Source: Acidisoma sp. L85 (GTDB lineage Bacteria > Pseudomonadota > Alphaproteobacteria > Acetobacterales > Acetobacteraceae). From it: DNA of 45,112 nt. Within the stretch, counting starts at the first letter, position 1. The number at the start of each line of letters is the position of its first letter. The position numbers and the translations under genes are program-made. The stretch is taken from NCBI RefSeq assembly GCF_009765865.1, contig NZ_LMUQ01000026.1:65751-110862 (forward strand). The letters run 5' to 3'. The notes beneath the pieces were generated by a model. The model saw only the letters and a list, made by a program, of their open reading frames with translations. It did no database searches and had not been told where the DNA came from. Shown in pieces: positions 1-7,706 of this stretch.

Positions 1-591
1 CTATTGCGGCGGCGTGATGCCGTTCTCGCCATAGACGATCGCGCCGGCTGTGCCGCCGTCGGGGGCGACGAAGACAATAACCTTCTGCCCGGCCTGAAGC
101 GCCGTCTTGTCGCTCGGCTCGACCGAGACGACGGGAACGTCCGGCGGCACCTCGATGATCTTCTGGCCGCCCTTATAGGTCACGGTCATGGTGCTGCCCT
201 GGGAGCTGATCAGGCTGCCGACGGTGCCATTCGTCATGCTGCTGGAGGGGCCGCGATCCCAGGGGTAATGGCCCTCACCGGCGCCCTTCATGCTGGCCGG
301 GAAGACTGTCACCTCTAGCGCGCGGAGCTTGCCGCCGCCGGCGGGCACGGCGGCGCTGCCGATATAGCTGCCTTTCTGGATGTCACCGAGCGTGGCCGTC
401 TTGGCGCCGACGATATGGGTGGCATCGGTGATCTTGTAGCTCTTTTCACCAGTGCGGGTGGTGACGTCGATCTCGCTGGCGGTCACGGAGGCGATGGTGC
501 CGCGGGTGCGGACGGGCGCTGCTTGGGCGATGACCGTTCCACCGATGAGAGAAACGGCGAGGGCGGCGGCTGCGATGGGAACTATCCGCAT
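1..591 (-). CDS. Secreted DUF5666-like protein of unknown function
   Basis: 196 aa. The N-terminus is a clear Sec signal peptide: a short basic start, a hydrophobic core to about residue 20, and a likely cleavage after AQA at residue 24. The mature part is rich in beta-type repeats (TRGTIASV near 29 and TNGTVGSL near 119 look like two copies of one small beta unit), which resembles the DUF5666 style of periplasmic proteins. No catalytic motif is visible. The start has an AGGA Shine-Dalgarno six bases upstream, and the stop codon is the first three bases of the window, so the gene is complete. The 182 bp upstream (592-773) holds no gene that I can support. Family assignment is by general resemblance only. 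Confidence 0.75.
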   Translation of the reverse strand: MRIVPIAAAALAVSLIGGTVIAQAAPVRTRGTIASVTASEIDVTTRTGEKSYKITDATHIVGAKTATLGDIQKGSYIGSAAVPAGGGKLRALEVTVFPASMKGAGEGHYPWDRGPSSSMTNGTVGSLISSQGSTMTVTYKGGQKIIEVPPDVPVVSVEPSDKTALQAGQKVIVFVAPDGGTAGAIVYGENGITPPQ

Positions 592-773
592 GTTCGGTCC
601 TACTTCTGGCCGGCCCAGCGAAGTGCCGAGCCTTGGTTGAAGAAGAGGAGCTATTCGGCGCGCCGTCCACCTCAGTTACCGCATTCTTCATCGCAGGCCA
701 GATCCGCGACAGGGCAAAGGAATAAACCCGTCGCGAAGTTGTTTACGACCTCCGCGCCAATAGCCTTCCGAGA

Positions 774-1586
774 CTAAGCCTCGGCGAAAGCGGGTTGTCT
801 CTTTGTAACACGCTCCGCTGCGTAATCGCGCGCCGCGCCGCCGAATTCGCGGAAAATCGCGGTGGAGAGGCGATCGGCGCCGAAACGCCATTCGGGATGC
901 CATTGGATCCCCATCGCGAAATGCTTCGCGGCCGGATTGCTGAAGGCCTCCACCAGACCATCCGGCGCGCGGGCTTCCACGATCAGGCCGGGGGCCAGGC
1001 GGTCCACGCCTTGGCCATGCAGGGAGTTCACGCGCCACTGTTCCGCCCCGCTCCAGCGGGCGAGGGTGCTGTCCGGCGCCAGTGTCACGTCATGCACCGT
1101 GGCATATTGCTCGGCGACCGCGAGGCCGGGGCGGACGCGGTGGTCGGCGTAACCGGTCTGCTCATGGACCTTGCCATGCAGCGTGCCGCCGAAGGCCGCG
1201 TTCATCTCCTGGCAGCCCCGGCAAACGCCGAGCATGGGGATCCCGGCAGCCAGAGCCGCGCGGATGAGATCGACCGACAGCGCGTCGCGATGCGGATCGG
1301 AGGGAAGCACCTGCTCCGCCTCGGTCGAGCCGTAATGCACCGGGCTGAGGTTGGACGGGCTGCCGGGCAGGAATAGACCATCGACGATGGCGAGGATCGA
1401 AGGGATATCGAGACTGCCGGGGGCGACATTGCCGTCCGCATCGGAGATCCGGCCGGGGATCAGGATCGGCGTCGCGTCGGCGCCAACGGTGACGGCGTAG
1501 AGATATTTCTCGTAGACGAGATGCGCCGTGTGCCCGCCCATCGGCAGAACGTCGCAAACAAAACCGATGACCGGCTTGCGTGCCAT
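774..1586 (-). CDS. puuD: Gamma-glutamyl-GABA hydrolase-like class I glutamine amidotransferase (PuuD family)
   Basis: 270 aa, the usual length for peptidase C26 / PuuD proteins. The nucleophile elbow GVCRGCQE places the catalytic Cys at 122, and the His-Glu pair sits in GIQWHPEW (His230, Glu232), completing the class I glutaminase triad. In the Puu pathway this enzyme releases glutamate from gamma-glutamyl-GABA in the cytoplasm. It lies directly downstream of the GntR regulator gene on the same strand (31 bp gap) and next to a divergent PuuA-like ligase and aminotransferase, which supports a role in gamma-glutamylated amine breakdown. The exact amine cannot be read from the sequence. An alternative is a generic gamma-glutamyl hydrolase for another glutamylated amine. 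Confidence 0.88.
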   Translation of the reverse strand: MARKPVIGFVCDVLPMGGHTAHLVYEKYLYAVTVGADATPILIPGRISDADGNVAPGSLDIPSILAIVDGLFLPGSPSNLSPVHYGSTEAEQVLPSDPHRDALSVDLIRAALAAGIPMLGVCRGCQEMNAAFGGTLHGKVHEQTGYADHRVRPGLAVAEQYATVHDVTLAPDSTLARWSGAEQWRVNSLHGQGVDRLAPGLIVEARAPDGLVEAFSNPAAKHFAMGIQWHPEWRFGADRLSTAIFREFGGAARDYAAERVTKRQPAFAEA

Positions 1587-1617
1587 TCCTAGAACTCCCT
1601 TTGTCGCGAAGTGTTCA

Positions 1618-2409
1618 TCAAGTTAGTCCCGCTTCTCGCGCATTCCGAGTCGTTTCCGATGCGATTTTTGCAGCCCTGCGCGGTGATCGCCCAGGGCTGA
1701 GCAACCGACCGGGTGGCCGCTGTTTTCTCACCAGCAGCCCTGTATTTCCCAGATGGCCGATGCCGTCGCGGATATCCGCCTCGATGGCGCGCCGTAGTGC
1801 CGCGGGATCGCGATCGGCGATGGCGGCGAGCGCCTCGATGTGGCGGTCGATCGGATCCTTCGACGGGGTCTCCTCCAGCGCCACGCGCATGAAGGGGCCG
1901 GTTTGCAGCCACACGGATTCGATGAGCGGCACAAAAATGCTGCCGGGCCGCGCCGTGTAAAGCGTCAGGTGAAAGAGGAAATTCTGCTCCACCACGGTAT
2001 CCGGAGCGCCTGCCGCGTCGGCACGGTTGATACGGTCATCGATCGCATGCAGCTCGCGCAGCCGGGTGTCGTCGATCAAAGGCAGTGCGCGGGTGGCAGC
2101 CTCGGTTTCGAGCGTTATGCGGGCTGTCAGCAATTCATCGAAGCGCTCAGTGGTCATACTCGGCACGCGCACGCGGCGGTTGTCGAGAAGTTCGAGGGCC
2201 CGCTCGGCCACCAGCCGGCGCAGCGCGTCGCGCACCGGCATGGCGCTGACGTTCATGCTTTCCGCGAGGCCACGGATGGTGACGGCCTGACCCGGCGGAA
2301 AATGGCCGGTCATGATCGCGCGACGAAGAGCGCGGAACACCCATTGGTGGATCGGCTCGCCCGGATCGCGGTCCGGCATCGTTACGGTCGGCCTGGGACT
2401 CTCAGCCAT
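1618..2409 (-). CDS. GntR-family (FadR/FCD type) transcriptional regulator
   Basis: Winged helix-turn-helix near the N-terminus (ALRRAIMTGHFPPGQAV followed by LAESMNVSAMPVRDALRRL), then an all-helical FCD effector domain with the expected Asp/His-rich helices. I prefer the ATG at 2409 (263 aa): it has GAAGG seven bases upstream. The in-frame ATG at 2460 (280 aa) has no Shine-Dalgarno and begins only 11 bases from a perfect palindrome that looks like this protein's operator. It probably represses itself, puuD and the divergent puuA operon, with an amine or its gamma-glutamyl derivative as effector (inference from position). Confidence 0.88.
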   Translation of the reverse strand: MAESPRPTVTMPDRDPGEPIHQWVFRALRRAIMTGHFPPGQAVTIRGLAESMNVSAMPVRDALRRLVAERALELLDNRRVRVPSMTTERFDELLTARITLETEAATRALPLIDDTRLRELHAIDDRINRADAAGAPDTVVEQNFLFHLTLYTARPGSIFVPLIESVWLQTGPFMRVALEETPSKDPIDRHIEALAAIADRDPAALRRAIEADIRDGIGHLGNTGLLVRKQRPPGRLLSPGRSPRRAAKIASETTRNAREAGLT

Positions 2410-2471
2410 TTCAATGCCTTCAGCGGCTTCCGGAGAGGGAACGACCGGAGCCGCCACCATTAGGCTTGCAA

Positions 2472-2485
2472 AATGTGATCACATT
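2472..2485. promoter_or_regulatory. 14-bp perfect palindrome, candidate GntR operator
   Basis: AATGTGATCACATT reads the same on both strands and lies in the short gap between the GntR regulator gene and the divergent puuA-like gene. Core GT and AC half-sites in a palindrome of this size are typical of FadR-subfamily GntR operators. Assignment to the adjacent regulator is inference. Confidence 0.55.
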
Positions 2486-2489
2486 ATGC

Positions 2490-2503
2490 GCTTATATATA
2501 AGC
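2490..2503. promoter_or_regulatory. Second 14-bp perfect palindrome, AT-rich, overlapping a likely -10 region
   Basis: GCTTATATATAAGC is a perfect palindrome starting 4 bp after the first one. Its centre is the most AT-rich stretch of the gap and probably contains the -10 box of the puuA promoter. The centres of the two palindromes are 18 bp apart. It could be a second operator, or simply promoter sequence that happens to be symmetric. Confidence 0.35.
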
Positions 2504-2523
2504 CGCTGCAATGAAAGCCCATC

Positions 2524-3879
2524 ATGACGTTCCAGCCGAACGCGTTAACCGTACCGACCTCACTTGATCCCGGAATCGTGGAAGCCTTTGTGACGGATGG
2601 GAACGGCGTGCCGCGCGGCAAATGGGTGCTGCATGAGAAACTGCCGGAGGTTGCCGCCAAGGGCGTGCTGATCCCGCGCTCGGTCTATGCCCAGGATATC
2701 TGGGGACGGGATTGCGACGAGGCGGGCCTCGCACATGGCACCGGCGACCCGGATGGCGTTTGCGTGCCGGTGAGCCACGGCATCGTGCCGATGTCCTGGC
2801 TGAGCCGGCCGGCGACACAGGTCATGCTGCGTATGGTGGATGCGGACGGCGAGCCCTTCTTCGCCGATCCGCGCACGGTGCTGGAGGGCGTGCTGGCGCG
2901 TTTCGCGGCTGCCGGGCTGCGCCCGATCGTCGCGACCGAGCTCGAATTCTACCTCATCGCGCCAGTGACCGAGGCCGGGCATGTTCCGCGACCGCGCGGC
3001 GCCGATGATGCGCGATGGAAGGGCTGGCACTCCAACGTGCTTTGTCTCGACGAGCTGCATCGTTTCGACGGGATCTTCGCGGACATCACGCGCTTCGCGG
3101 CGGAGCAGGAAATTCCGCTCGACGGAACCGTGCGGGAAAACGGTCCGGACCAATACGAGCTGAACTTCACGCATACCGATGACGTGGTGCGGATGGCCGA
3201 TTGGACGATCATGCTCAAGCGCATCGTGCGCGGCGCCGCGCGGCGGCACGGCATGGATGCGACCTTCATGGCGAAGCCATATGGCGGTTTCGCGGGCTGC
3301 GGCATGCACACGCATCTGAGCCTGCTGGATGCTTCGGGCGAGAACATTTTTGTGGCGGATGGCGCGGCCTCCGGTGGCAAATTGCGGCAGGCGGTGGGCG
3401 GCATGCTGAATGCAATGTGCGACAGCATGCTGGTCTTCGCGCCGCACTCCAATTCCTATCGCCGCCTGACACCTGCTGCCCATGCGCCGACCCGGTTGAG
3501 CTGGGGGATCGACAACCGCACGGCCGCGGTGCGGGTGATCGAGGCTGGCCGCGCGACGCGCATCGAGCATCGCGTGGCGGGGTCGGACAGCAATCCCTAC
3601 CTCATGCTCGCCGTCATCCTCGCCGCCGCCCTGCGTGGCTTGGAGGCGCAGAGCGTGCCGCCGGAGCCGCTGACCGGTGAGCATAGCGAAAGCGGCTGTG
3701 AGAGCCTGCCCTCGACCTGGGAAGAAGCGCTGGCCCGTTTCGAGCGATCGGATTTCATCGCCGAGGCGCTGGGTACGCGCTACCGCGCGCTATTCGCCGC
3801 CTGCAAGCGGCAGGAGATCGAGGAAATCCGCGCCCATGTCACCGAGGTTGAATACGACGCCTATCTGCGGAGCGCTTGA
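2524..3879 (+). CDS. puuA: Glutamine synthetase-fold ligase, PuuA-like (gamma-glutamylputrescine synthetase family)
   Basis: 451 aa. Glutamine synthetase catalytic-domain signatures are present: NGPDQYELNF near 206, KPYGGFAGCGMHTHLSLLD near 253-271, PHSNSYRRL near 307, and IEHRVAGSDSNPYLMLA near 346. The family joins glutamate to an amine using ATP. The conserved adenylylation-loop region of true GlnA is not seen, and the gene neighbours are amine-catabolic, so it is more likely a glutamate-polyamine ligase than an ammonia-assimilating enzyme. The start at 2524 has only a weak GAAAG Shine-Dalgarno. It is the first gene of a plus-strand unit with the aminotransferase 51 bp downstream. The substrate (putrescine or another amine) is inference. 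Confidence 0.85.
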   Translation: MTFQPNALTVPTSLDPGIVEAFVTDGNGVPRGKWVLHEKLPEVAAKGVLIPRSVYAQDIWGRDCDEAGLAHGTGDPDGVCVPVSHGIVPMSWLSRPATQVMLRMVDADGEPFFADPRTVLEGVLARFAAAGLRPIVATELEFYLIAPVTEAGHVPRPRGADDARWKGWHSNVLCLDELHRFDGIFADITRFAAEQEIPLDGTVRENGPDQYELNFTHTDDVVRMADWTIMLKRIVRGAARRHGMDATFMAKPYGGFAGCGMHTHLSLLDASGENIFVADGAASGGKLRQAVGGMLNAMCDSMLVFAPHSNSYRRLTPAAHAPTRLSWGIDNRTAAVRVIEAGRATRIEHRVAGSDSNPYLMLAVILAAALRGLEAQSVPPEPLTGEHSESGCESLPSTWEEALARFERSDFIAEALGTRYRALFAACKRQEIEEIRAHVTEVEYDAYLRSA

Positions 3880-3930
3880 GTAAGCCGGCTGCCGCGTCTC
3901 GCCTCCGTCAAACCAGGAAAGCCCATTCCC

Positions 3931-5298
3931 ATGCTGGATCTTCTGAACGACATCGATCGCCTGCGCGAGATCGACAACGCGCATCACCTGCATCCTTTCA
4001 CCGACCACAAGGCGCTGCATGCCGGCCGTGTACGCGTCATCACGCGGGCCGAGGGCGTCTGGTTGTTCGATGGCGACGGCAATCGCGTATTGGACGGCAT
4101 GGCGGGCCTGTGGTGCGTCGCTGCTGGCTATGGCCGTCAGGAGCTGGTGGATGCGGCGACCAAGCAGATGAGCCTGCTGCCGTATTACAACACCTTCTTC
4201 AACTCGACGACGCCGCCGGCCGCGCTGCTGTCCGAGCGTCTGGCGTCAATCGCGCCGCCCGGACTTTCGCATATTTTCTATGCGTGTTCGGGTTCCGAGG
4301 CGGTGGATAGCGCGCTGCGCATGGCGCGGGTTTTCTGGCAGACCAAGGGTCAGCCCGAGAAGCGCATCATCGTGAGCCGCGAATACGGATATCACGGCTC
4401 GACCATGGCTGGCGCCTCGGCGGGCGGCATGAAGGATATGCACCGCCAAGCCGGTGACCTGCCCGATTTCCGCCAGGTCATGACACCCTACGCCTATCGC
4501 GACGCCGGCGAGATGAGCGAGCATGATTTCGGCCTGCATGCCGCACGCAGCCTGGAGCGTCTGGTCGAGGAGGTCGGCGCCAGCAAGATCGCCGCTTTCA
4601 TCGCGGAGCCGATCCAAGGGGCCGGTGGCGTGATCATGCCGCCCGACAGCTATTGGCCCGAGATCCAGCGCATCTGCCGCGAGCACGACATTCTGCTCAT
4701 CGCCGATGAAGTCATCTGCGGCTTCGGCCGGCTCGGCACGATGTTCGGTTCGCAGAGCTACGGCTTTGTCCCGGACATGATGACGACAGCGAAGGCGCTG
4801 ACCTCGGGCTATATCCCGCTTTCCGCGCTGTTCGTCGGCGAGCGGGTGGCCGAGAGCTTCATCAACGATGCCGGCGAATTCTACCACGGCTTCACCTATT
4901 CGGGTCATCCGGTAGCCTGCGCCGTGGCGCTCGCGAACCTCGACATCATTGTGAACGAGGATCTGCCGGGAGCGGCTGAGCGGCAGGGCGTGAAGCTGCG
5001 TGCGAAGCTACAGGATGCGCTGGGCGATCATCCCTTGGTCGGTGAGATCAGAGGGCGCGGGCTGATCGGCGCGATCGAACTGGTCGAGGATCGCACGTCG
5101 CACAAATCCTATGACAGCAAGCGGAAGGTTGGCGGAACCTGCCGCGATTTCTGCATCGCGAATGGGCTGATGGTGCGGGCGGTACGCGACACGATGGTCT
5201 TCTCGCCGCCGCTGATCATTTCCGACGCGGAGATCGACGCTTTCGCCGACAGCGCACTGCGGGCGATCGATCAGACGTACAAAACGATCAGGGCTTAA
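3931..5298 (+). CDS. Class III PLP-dependent omega-aminotransferase (putrescine/polyamine type)
   Basis: 455 aa, typical for SpuC/omega-amino acid-pyruvate aminotransferases. The PLP lysine is Lys288 in TTAKALTSGY. The preceding PLP-contact motif is IADEVICGFGRLG, and GSEAVDSALRMAR near 123 is the cofactor phosphate region. It transfers an amino group from a diamine or omega-amino acid to a keto acid in the cytoplasm. An AGGAAAG Shine-Dalgarno supports the start. With the PuuA-like ligase upstream and the PuuD-like hydrolase across the gap, it fits a polyamine or GABA catabolic module. The exact donor is not decidable here. Confidence 0.88.
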   Translation: MLDLLNDIDRLREIDNAHHLHPFTDHKALHAGRVRVITRAEGVWLFDGDGNRVLDGMAGLWCVAAGYGRQELVDAATKQMSLLPYYNTFFNSTTPPAALLSERLASIAPPGLSHIFYACSGSEAVDSALRMARVFWQTKGQPEKRIIVSREYGYHGSTMAGASAGGMKDMHRQAGDLPDFRQVMTPYAYRDAGEMSEHDFGLHAARSLERLVEEVGASKIAAFIAEPIQGAGGVIMPPDSYWPEIQRICREHDILLIADEVICGFGRLGTMFGSQSYGFVPDMMTTAKALTSGYIPLSALFVGERVAESFINDAGEFYHGFTYSGHPVACAVALANLDIIVNEDLPGAAERQGVKLRAKLQDALGDHPLVGEIRGRGLIGAIELVEDRTSHKSYDSKRKVGGTCRDFCIANGLMVRAVRDTMVFSPPLIISDAEIDAFADSALRAIDQTYKTIRA

Positions 5299-5340
5299 CG
5301 TTTTCGAAGCGGCGCGGCGTTCTTTTTGCTTGCTGGATAA

Positions 5341-5430
5341 AGACGTGGATGCTTGGCCTACGCCGAGCATGACGAGGCGGCTGAGCTGCTGTTGCCGTCA
5401 TCCTTGGCGAAGGGCCAAGGATCCACGTCT
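5341..5430. repeat. Dispersed paired-hairpin element, copy A (reverse arrangement)
   Basis: Outer arms AGACGTGGAT (5341-5350) and ATCCACGTCT (5421-5430) are perfect inverted repeats. Inside are two hairpins, ATGCTTGGC-CTAC-GCCGAGCAT (9 pairs with one G-U type pair) and a CCTTGGC-type stem with a GAAG-type loop, with CATGAC and GTCAT facing each other in the middle. Compared with the other five copies the half-units are turned outside-in. It lies between the aminotransferase and the LysE-like gene. Confidence 0.75.
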
Positions 5431-5529
5431 CCACTTTCTTGGAACGGCAAACGAGGAAACAGTAGCCGCCTCTGTGTTGAGCCAATTCCACTCTTCCAGT
5501 CTGGCAACGGAAAGCATTAGGCTGCCCCC

Positions 5530-6144
5530 ATGAACTGGCACCTCTATGCGGGCTTCCTGCTGGTCACGCTGCTGCTGGGTTTAATGCCCGGCCCGAACGT
5601 CGCACTGATCGTCGTCAACAGCGCGACCTATGGCGTGCGCCATGGTCTCGTCACGGTTCTCGGCGCTTTCGGCGGGCTCGTTCTGCAAGTGCTTGCGGTC
5701 CTGTGCGGCCTAGCCGCGTTATTGGCCGGCCTCGGGCACTGGTTCACCCTGCTGCGCTGGCTGGGTGTGGCCTATCTGCTGTGGCTCGGCATCCGTCAGT
5801 GGCGCGCGCCGTCTCAGGATCTAAGCCGGGTGCGGCCCGAGCCGCCGGGGCGGCGGCACACGCTGCGCCAAGCGTTTCTGGTGTCCTGCGCCAACCCAAA
5901 GATCATGCTGTTTCTCGGCGCGCTTTTTCCGCAGTTCATTTCGGCGGCTTATCCCGCGCAGCCGCAGATCTTGGTGCTCGGCGCGACATTTCTGCTCGTT
6001 CTGGGCGCGATCGATAGCACTTGGGCGCTGCTCGCCTCCCGTGCGCGGCGGCTGCTTTCGGGCAGGGGCAGGCTACGCCAGAGGCTCTCGGGCGGGATCC
6101 TGATCGCCGCCGCCGGATGTCTGGCGGCGGCGCATCGGCGGTAG
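5530..6144 (+). CDS. LysE/RhtB-family amino-acid or amine exporter
   Basis: 204 aa integral membrane protein with about five to six hydrophobic segments. The family hallmark near the N-terminus is visible (LLGLMPGPNVALIVVNSAT, residues about 17-35), together with a C-terminal half that includes VSCANPKIMLFLGALFPQF. The length is normal for LysE/RhtB transporters, which export amino acids by proton exchange at the inner membrane. It follows the amine-catabolic genes but is separated by 231 bp containing a repeat element, so it may be transcribed independently. The substrate is unknown. Confidence 0.88.
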   Translation: MNWHLYAGFLLVTLLLGLMPGPNVALIVVNSATYGVRHGLVTVLGAFGGLVLQVLAVLCGLAALLAGLGHWFTLLRWLGVAYLLWLGIRQWRAPSQDLSRVRPEPPGRRHTLRQAFLVSCANPKIMLFLGALFPQFISAAYPAQPQILVLGATFLLVLGAIDSTWALLASRARRLLSGRGRLRQRLSGGILIAAAGCLAAAHRR

Positions 6145-6166
6145 GCGGCGAGACACGCGTATCCCT

Positions 6167-6439
6167 TCAGGTCACGCGATACTTAGGATTGAAGTCGCCA
6201 GGGGCGAAGAATTGTCGCCCTGCAGCTCGCAATCTCGCTGAGGCGGCCGCACCTTCGGAGGCGTTCGCGGCAATGATCTGGCCCCGCGCGCAGGTTGCCT
6301 CAGCGGCCACGCATTGCCGCATGAAGTCGTTGGGATCGTTTGTCGGGCTGATCCGCGTTCCGCAATAGTCGAAAGGCGCGTTGGGATCTTCCTCATACCA
6401 TCCAGGATTTGTCCACTGCGTTCTGACGTTTGTAATCAT
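6167..6439 (-). CDS. Small conserved-looking hypothetical protein
   Basis: 90 aa, not recognised. The N-terminal half is polar and aromatic (TQWTNPGWYEEDPNAPFDYCG), with three Cys in total (25, 43 and 50), and the C-terminal half is Ala/Arg-rich. There is no signal peptide or membrane segment. A good Shine-Dalgarno (AGGA, eight bases upstream) supports the start, and the coding frame is clean. The upstream region is less GC-rich than its surroundings and carries three copies of a TTCGAGT-type half-site. It converges on the LysE-like gene with a 22-bp gap. It could be a recently acquired or lineage-specific gene. Confidence 0.6.
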   Translation of the reverse strand: MITNVRTQWTNPGWYEEDPNAPFDYCGTRISPTNDPNDFMRQCVAAEATCARGQIIAANASEGAAASARLRAAGRQFFAPGDFNPKYRVT

Positions 6440-6451
6440 CGGGTGTTCCTA

Positions 6452-6498
6452 ATTCGAGTCACAACAGCAGAAGCTTAGCCACTCGAATCTTACTCGAA
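6452..6498. promoter_or_regulatory. Three TTCGAGT half-sites upstream of the 90-aa gene
   Basis: ATTCGAGT at 6452-6459 is mirrored by ACTCGAAT at 6481-6488, and a further ACTCGAA follows at 6492-6498. The two right-hand copies are spaced 11 bp apart (one helical turn), and the left copy is inverted. This geometry suggests binding of a dimeric or tetrameric regulator at the promoter of the minus-strand 90-aa gene. The regulator is unknown. Confidence 0.4.
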
Positions 6499-6547
6499 CC
6501 TGAACCATAAGAATCGGATAAGCGTGTGAAATTCATCGTACTTGCAC

Positions 6548-7528
6548 TTAGCGCCTTAAATGCCGCAAATTGCCCGGCGGTCGCGCGCCCATCCGGCTGA
6601 TCGTCTCGGCCGCCGCGCGGCTCGCCATCCGGCCGCAGACGGCCAGGCTTTCGCCAGCGACAATCCCCGTCATCAGGCCGGCGGCATAGGCGTCTCCGGC
6701 GCCGGTGGTGTCGACCACGGTGGTGGGCTCCGCCGCGATCACCACGCGTTCGGCGCCGCGATAGACCACGCTGCCCTCGGCGCCCCGAGTGAGTGCCGCG
6801 ATCTCCACCTGGCCGCGCACCACCTCCGCCGCCGCGTCGAAGTCATCGAGACCGGTGAGGGCCGTCAGCTCGGCATGGTTTGCGAAGAGGATGTCGGTCT
6901 GATCCCGCACCATCGCCTGGAAGGCGGCGAGGTTATGCTGCACGCAAAAGGAATCCGACAAGGTAAGGGCGACGCGTTGCCCGGCCGCGCGAGAAAGCCG
7001 GGCGGCTTCGCGGCAAGCCTCCTGCGCCTCCGGCATGTAGAACAGGAAGCCCTCCAGGTAGAGCAATCGCGACTCGGCGATGAGGTCCCGATCGAGATCA
7101 GCGACGGTGAACCCAGTGCAAGCGCCGAGGTAGGTGTTCATCGTACGCTGCCCATCCGGCGTCACCATGATCAGGCAGCGCGCGGTCGGCGCCCCGCCTG
7201 GTGCCGCGGCGGCGGATGGGAAATGCACACCGGAGGCGGTGATGTCGTGCCGGAAGATATGGCCGAACTCGTCCTCGGCGACGATGCCGAGATAGGCGGC
7301 GCTCGCCCCCATCGCCGCGGCGACGGCGCAGGTATTGGCAACGGAGCCGCCGCTGGTCTGCACGGCCGGGGGCATCAACTGATAGATCCGGGCCGACTCG
7401 GCGGCGTCGGTGAGCGCCATGGAGGCTTTCACCATGCCTTGCTCGGTGAGAAACGCATCGTCGACCTCAGTGAGGATGTCGACGATGGCATTGCCGATGC
7501 CGAGGATGTCGAATCGAGTCGCGGCCAT
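6548..7528 (-). CDS. PfkB-family carbohydrate/nucleoside kinase, adenosine kinase-like
   Basis: 326 aa from the ATG at 7528, chosen because AGGAG lies six bases upstream and the family's N-terminal motif FDILGIGNAIVDILTEV follows at once. The first PfkB signature GGSVANTCAVAAAMGA is near 60. The second, DTTGAGDAYAAGLM, contains the catalytic base Asp279. The enzyme phosphorylates adenosine or a related nucleoside or sugar with ATP in the cytoplasm. Proteins of this subtype in alphaproteobacteria are usually called adenosine kinase, but the substrate is not proven by sequence. It is divergent from the bactofilin gene. Confidence 0.88.
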   Translation of the reverse strand: MAATRFDILGIGNAIVDILTEVDDAFLTEQGMVKASMALTDAAESARIYQLMPPAVQTSGGSVANTCAVAAAMGASAAYLGIVAEDEFGHIFRHDITASGVHFPSAAAAPGGAPTARCLIMVTPDGQRTMNTYLGACTGFTVADLDRDLIAESRLLYLEGFLFYMPEAQEACREAARLSRAAGQRVALTLSDSFCVQHNLAAFQAMVRDQTDILFANHAELTALTGLDDFDAAAEVVRGQVEIAALTRGAEGSVVYRGAERVVIAAEPTTVVDTTGAGDAYAAGLMTGIVAGESLAVCGRMASRAAAETISRMGARPPGNLRHLRR

Positions 7529-7706
7529 GCCGTCTCCTGCGAATAAGCTGTGTTCGGTCGGGTAGCAGCGAGGCGCTTTGCCCGCAAACCAGTGTGCCCT
7601 CAAAGCGCGAGACGACTTACCGAAAGATAAACCCGTGGGCTGGGTTGTTCCTCTGGAAGAGTTCATGATACGCCGCGCGCTCCGCTAGGGCAGAGTCGAG
7701 GTAATC

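Noticed and set aside
2474-2483. TGTGATCACA read as a CRP/FNR-type site
   Set aside because: CRP and FNR sites need about 4-6 bases between the half-sites; here the half-sites abut, which suits a GntR-type palindrome better.
2560-3684. 374-codon minus-strand open frame antisense to the PuuA-like gene
   Set aside because: Same shadow effect; His/Arg/Gln-rich translation with no family resemblance, while the plus-strand frame has all glutamine synthetase signatures.
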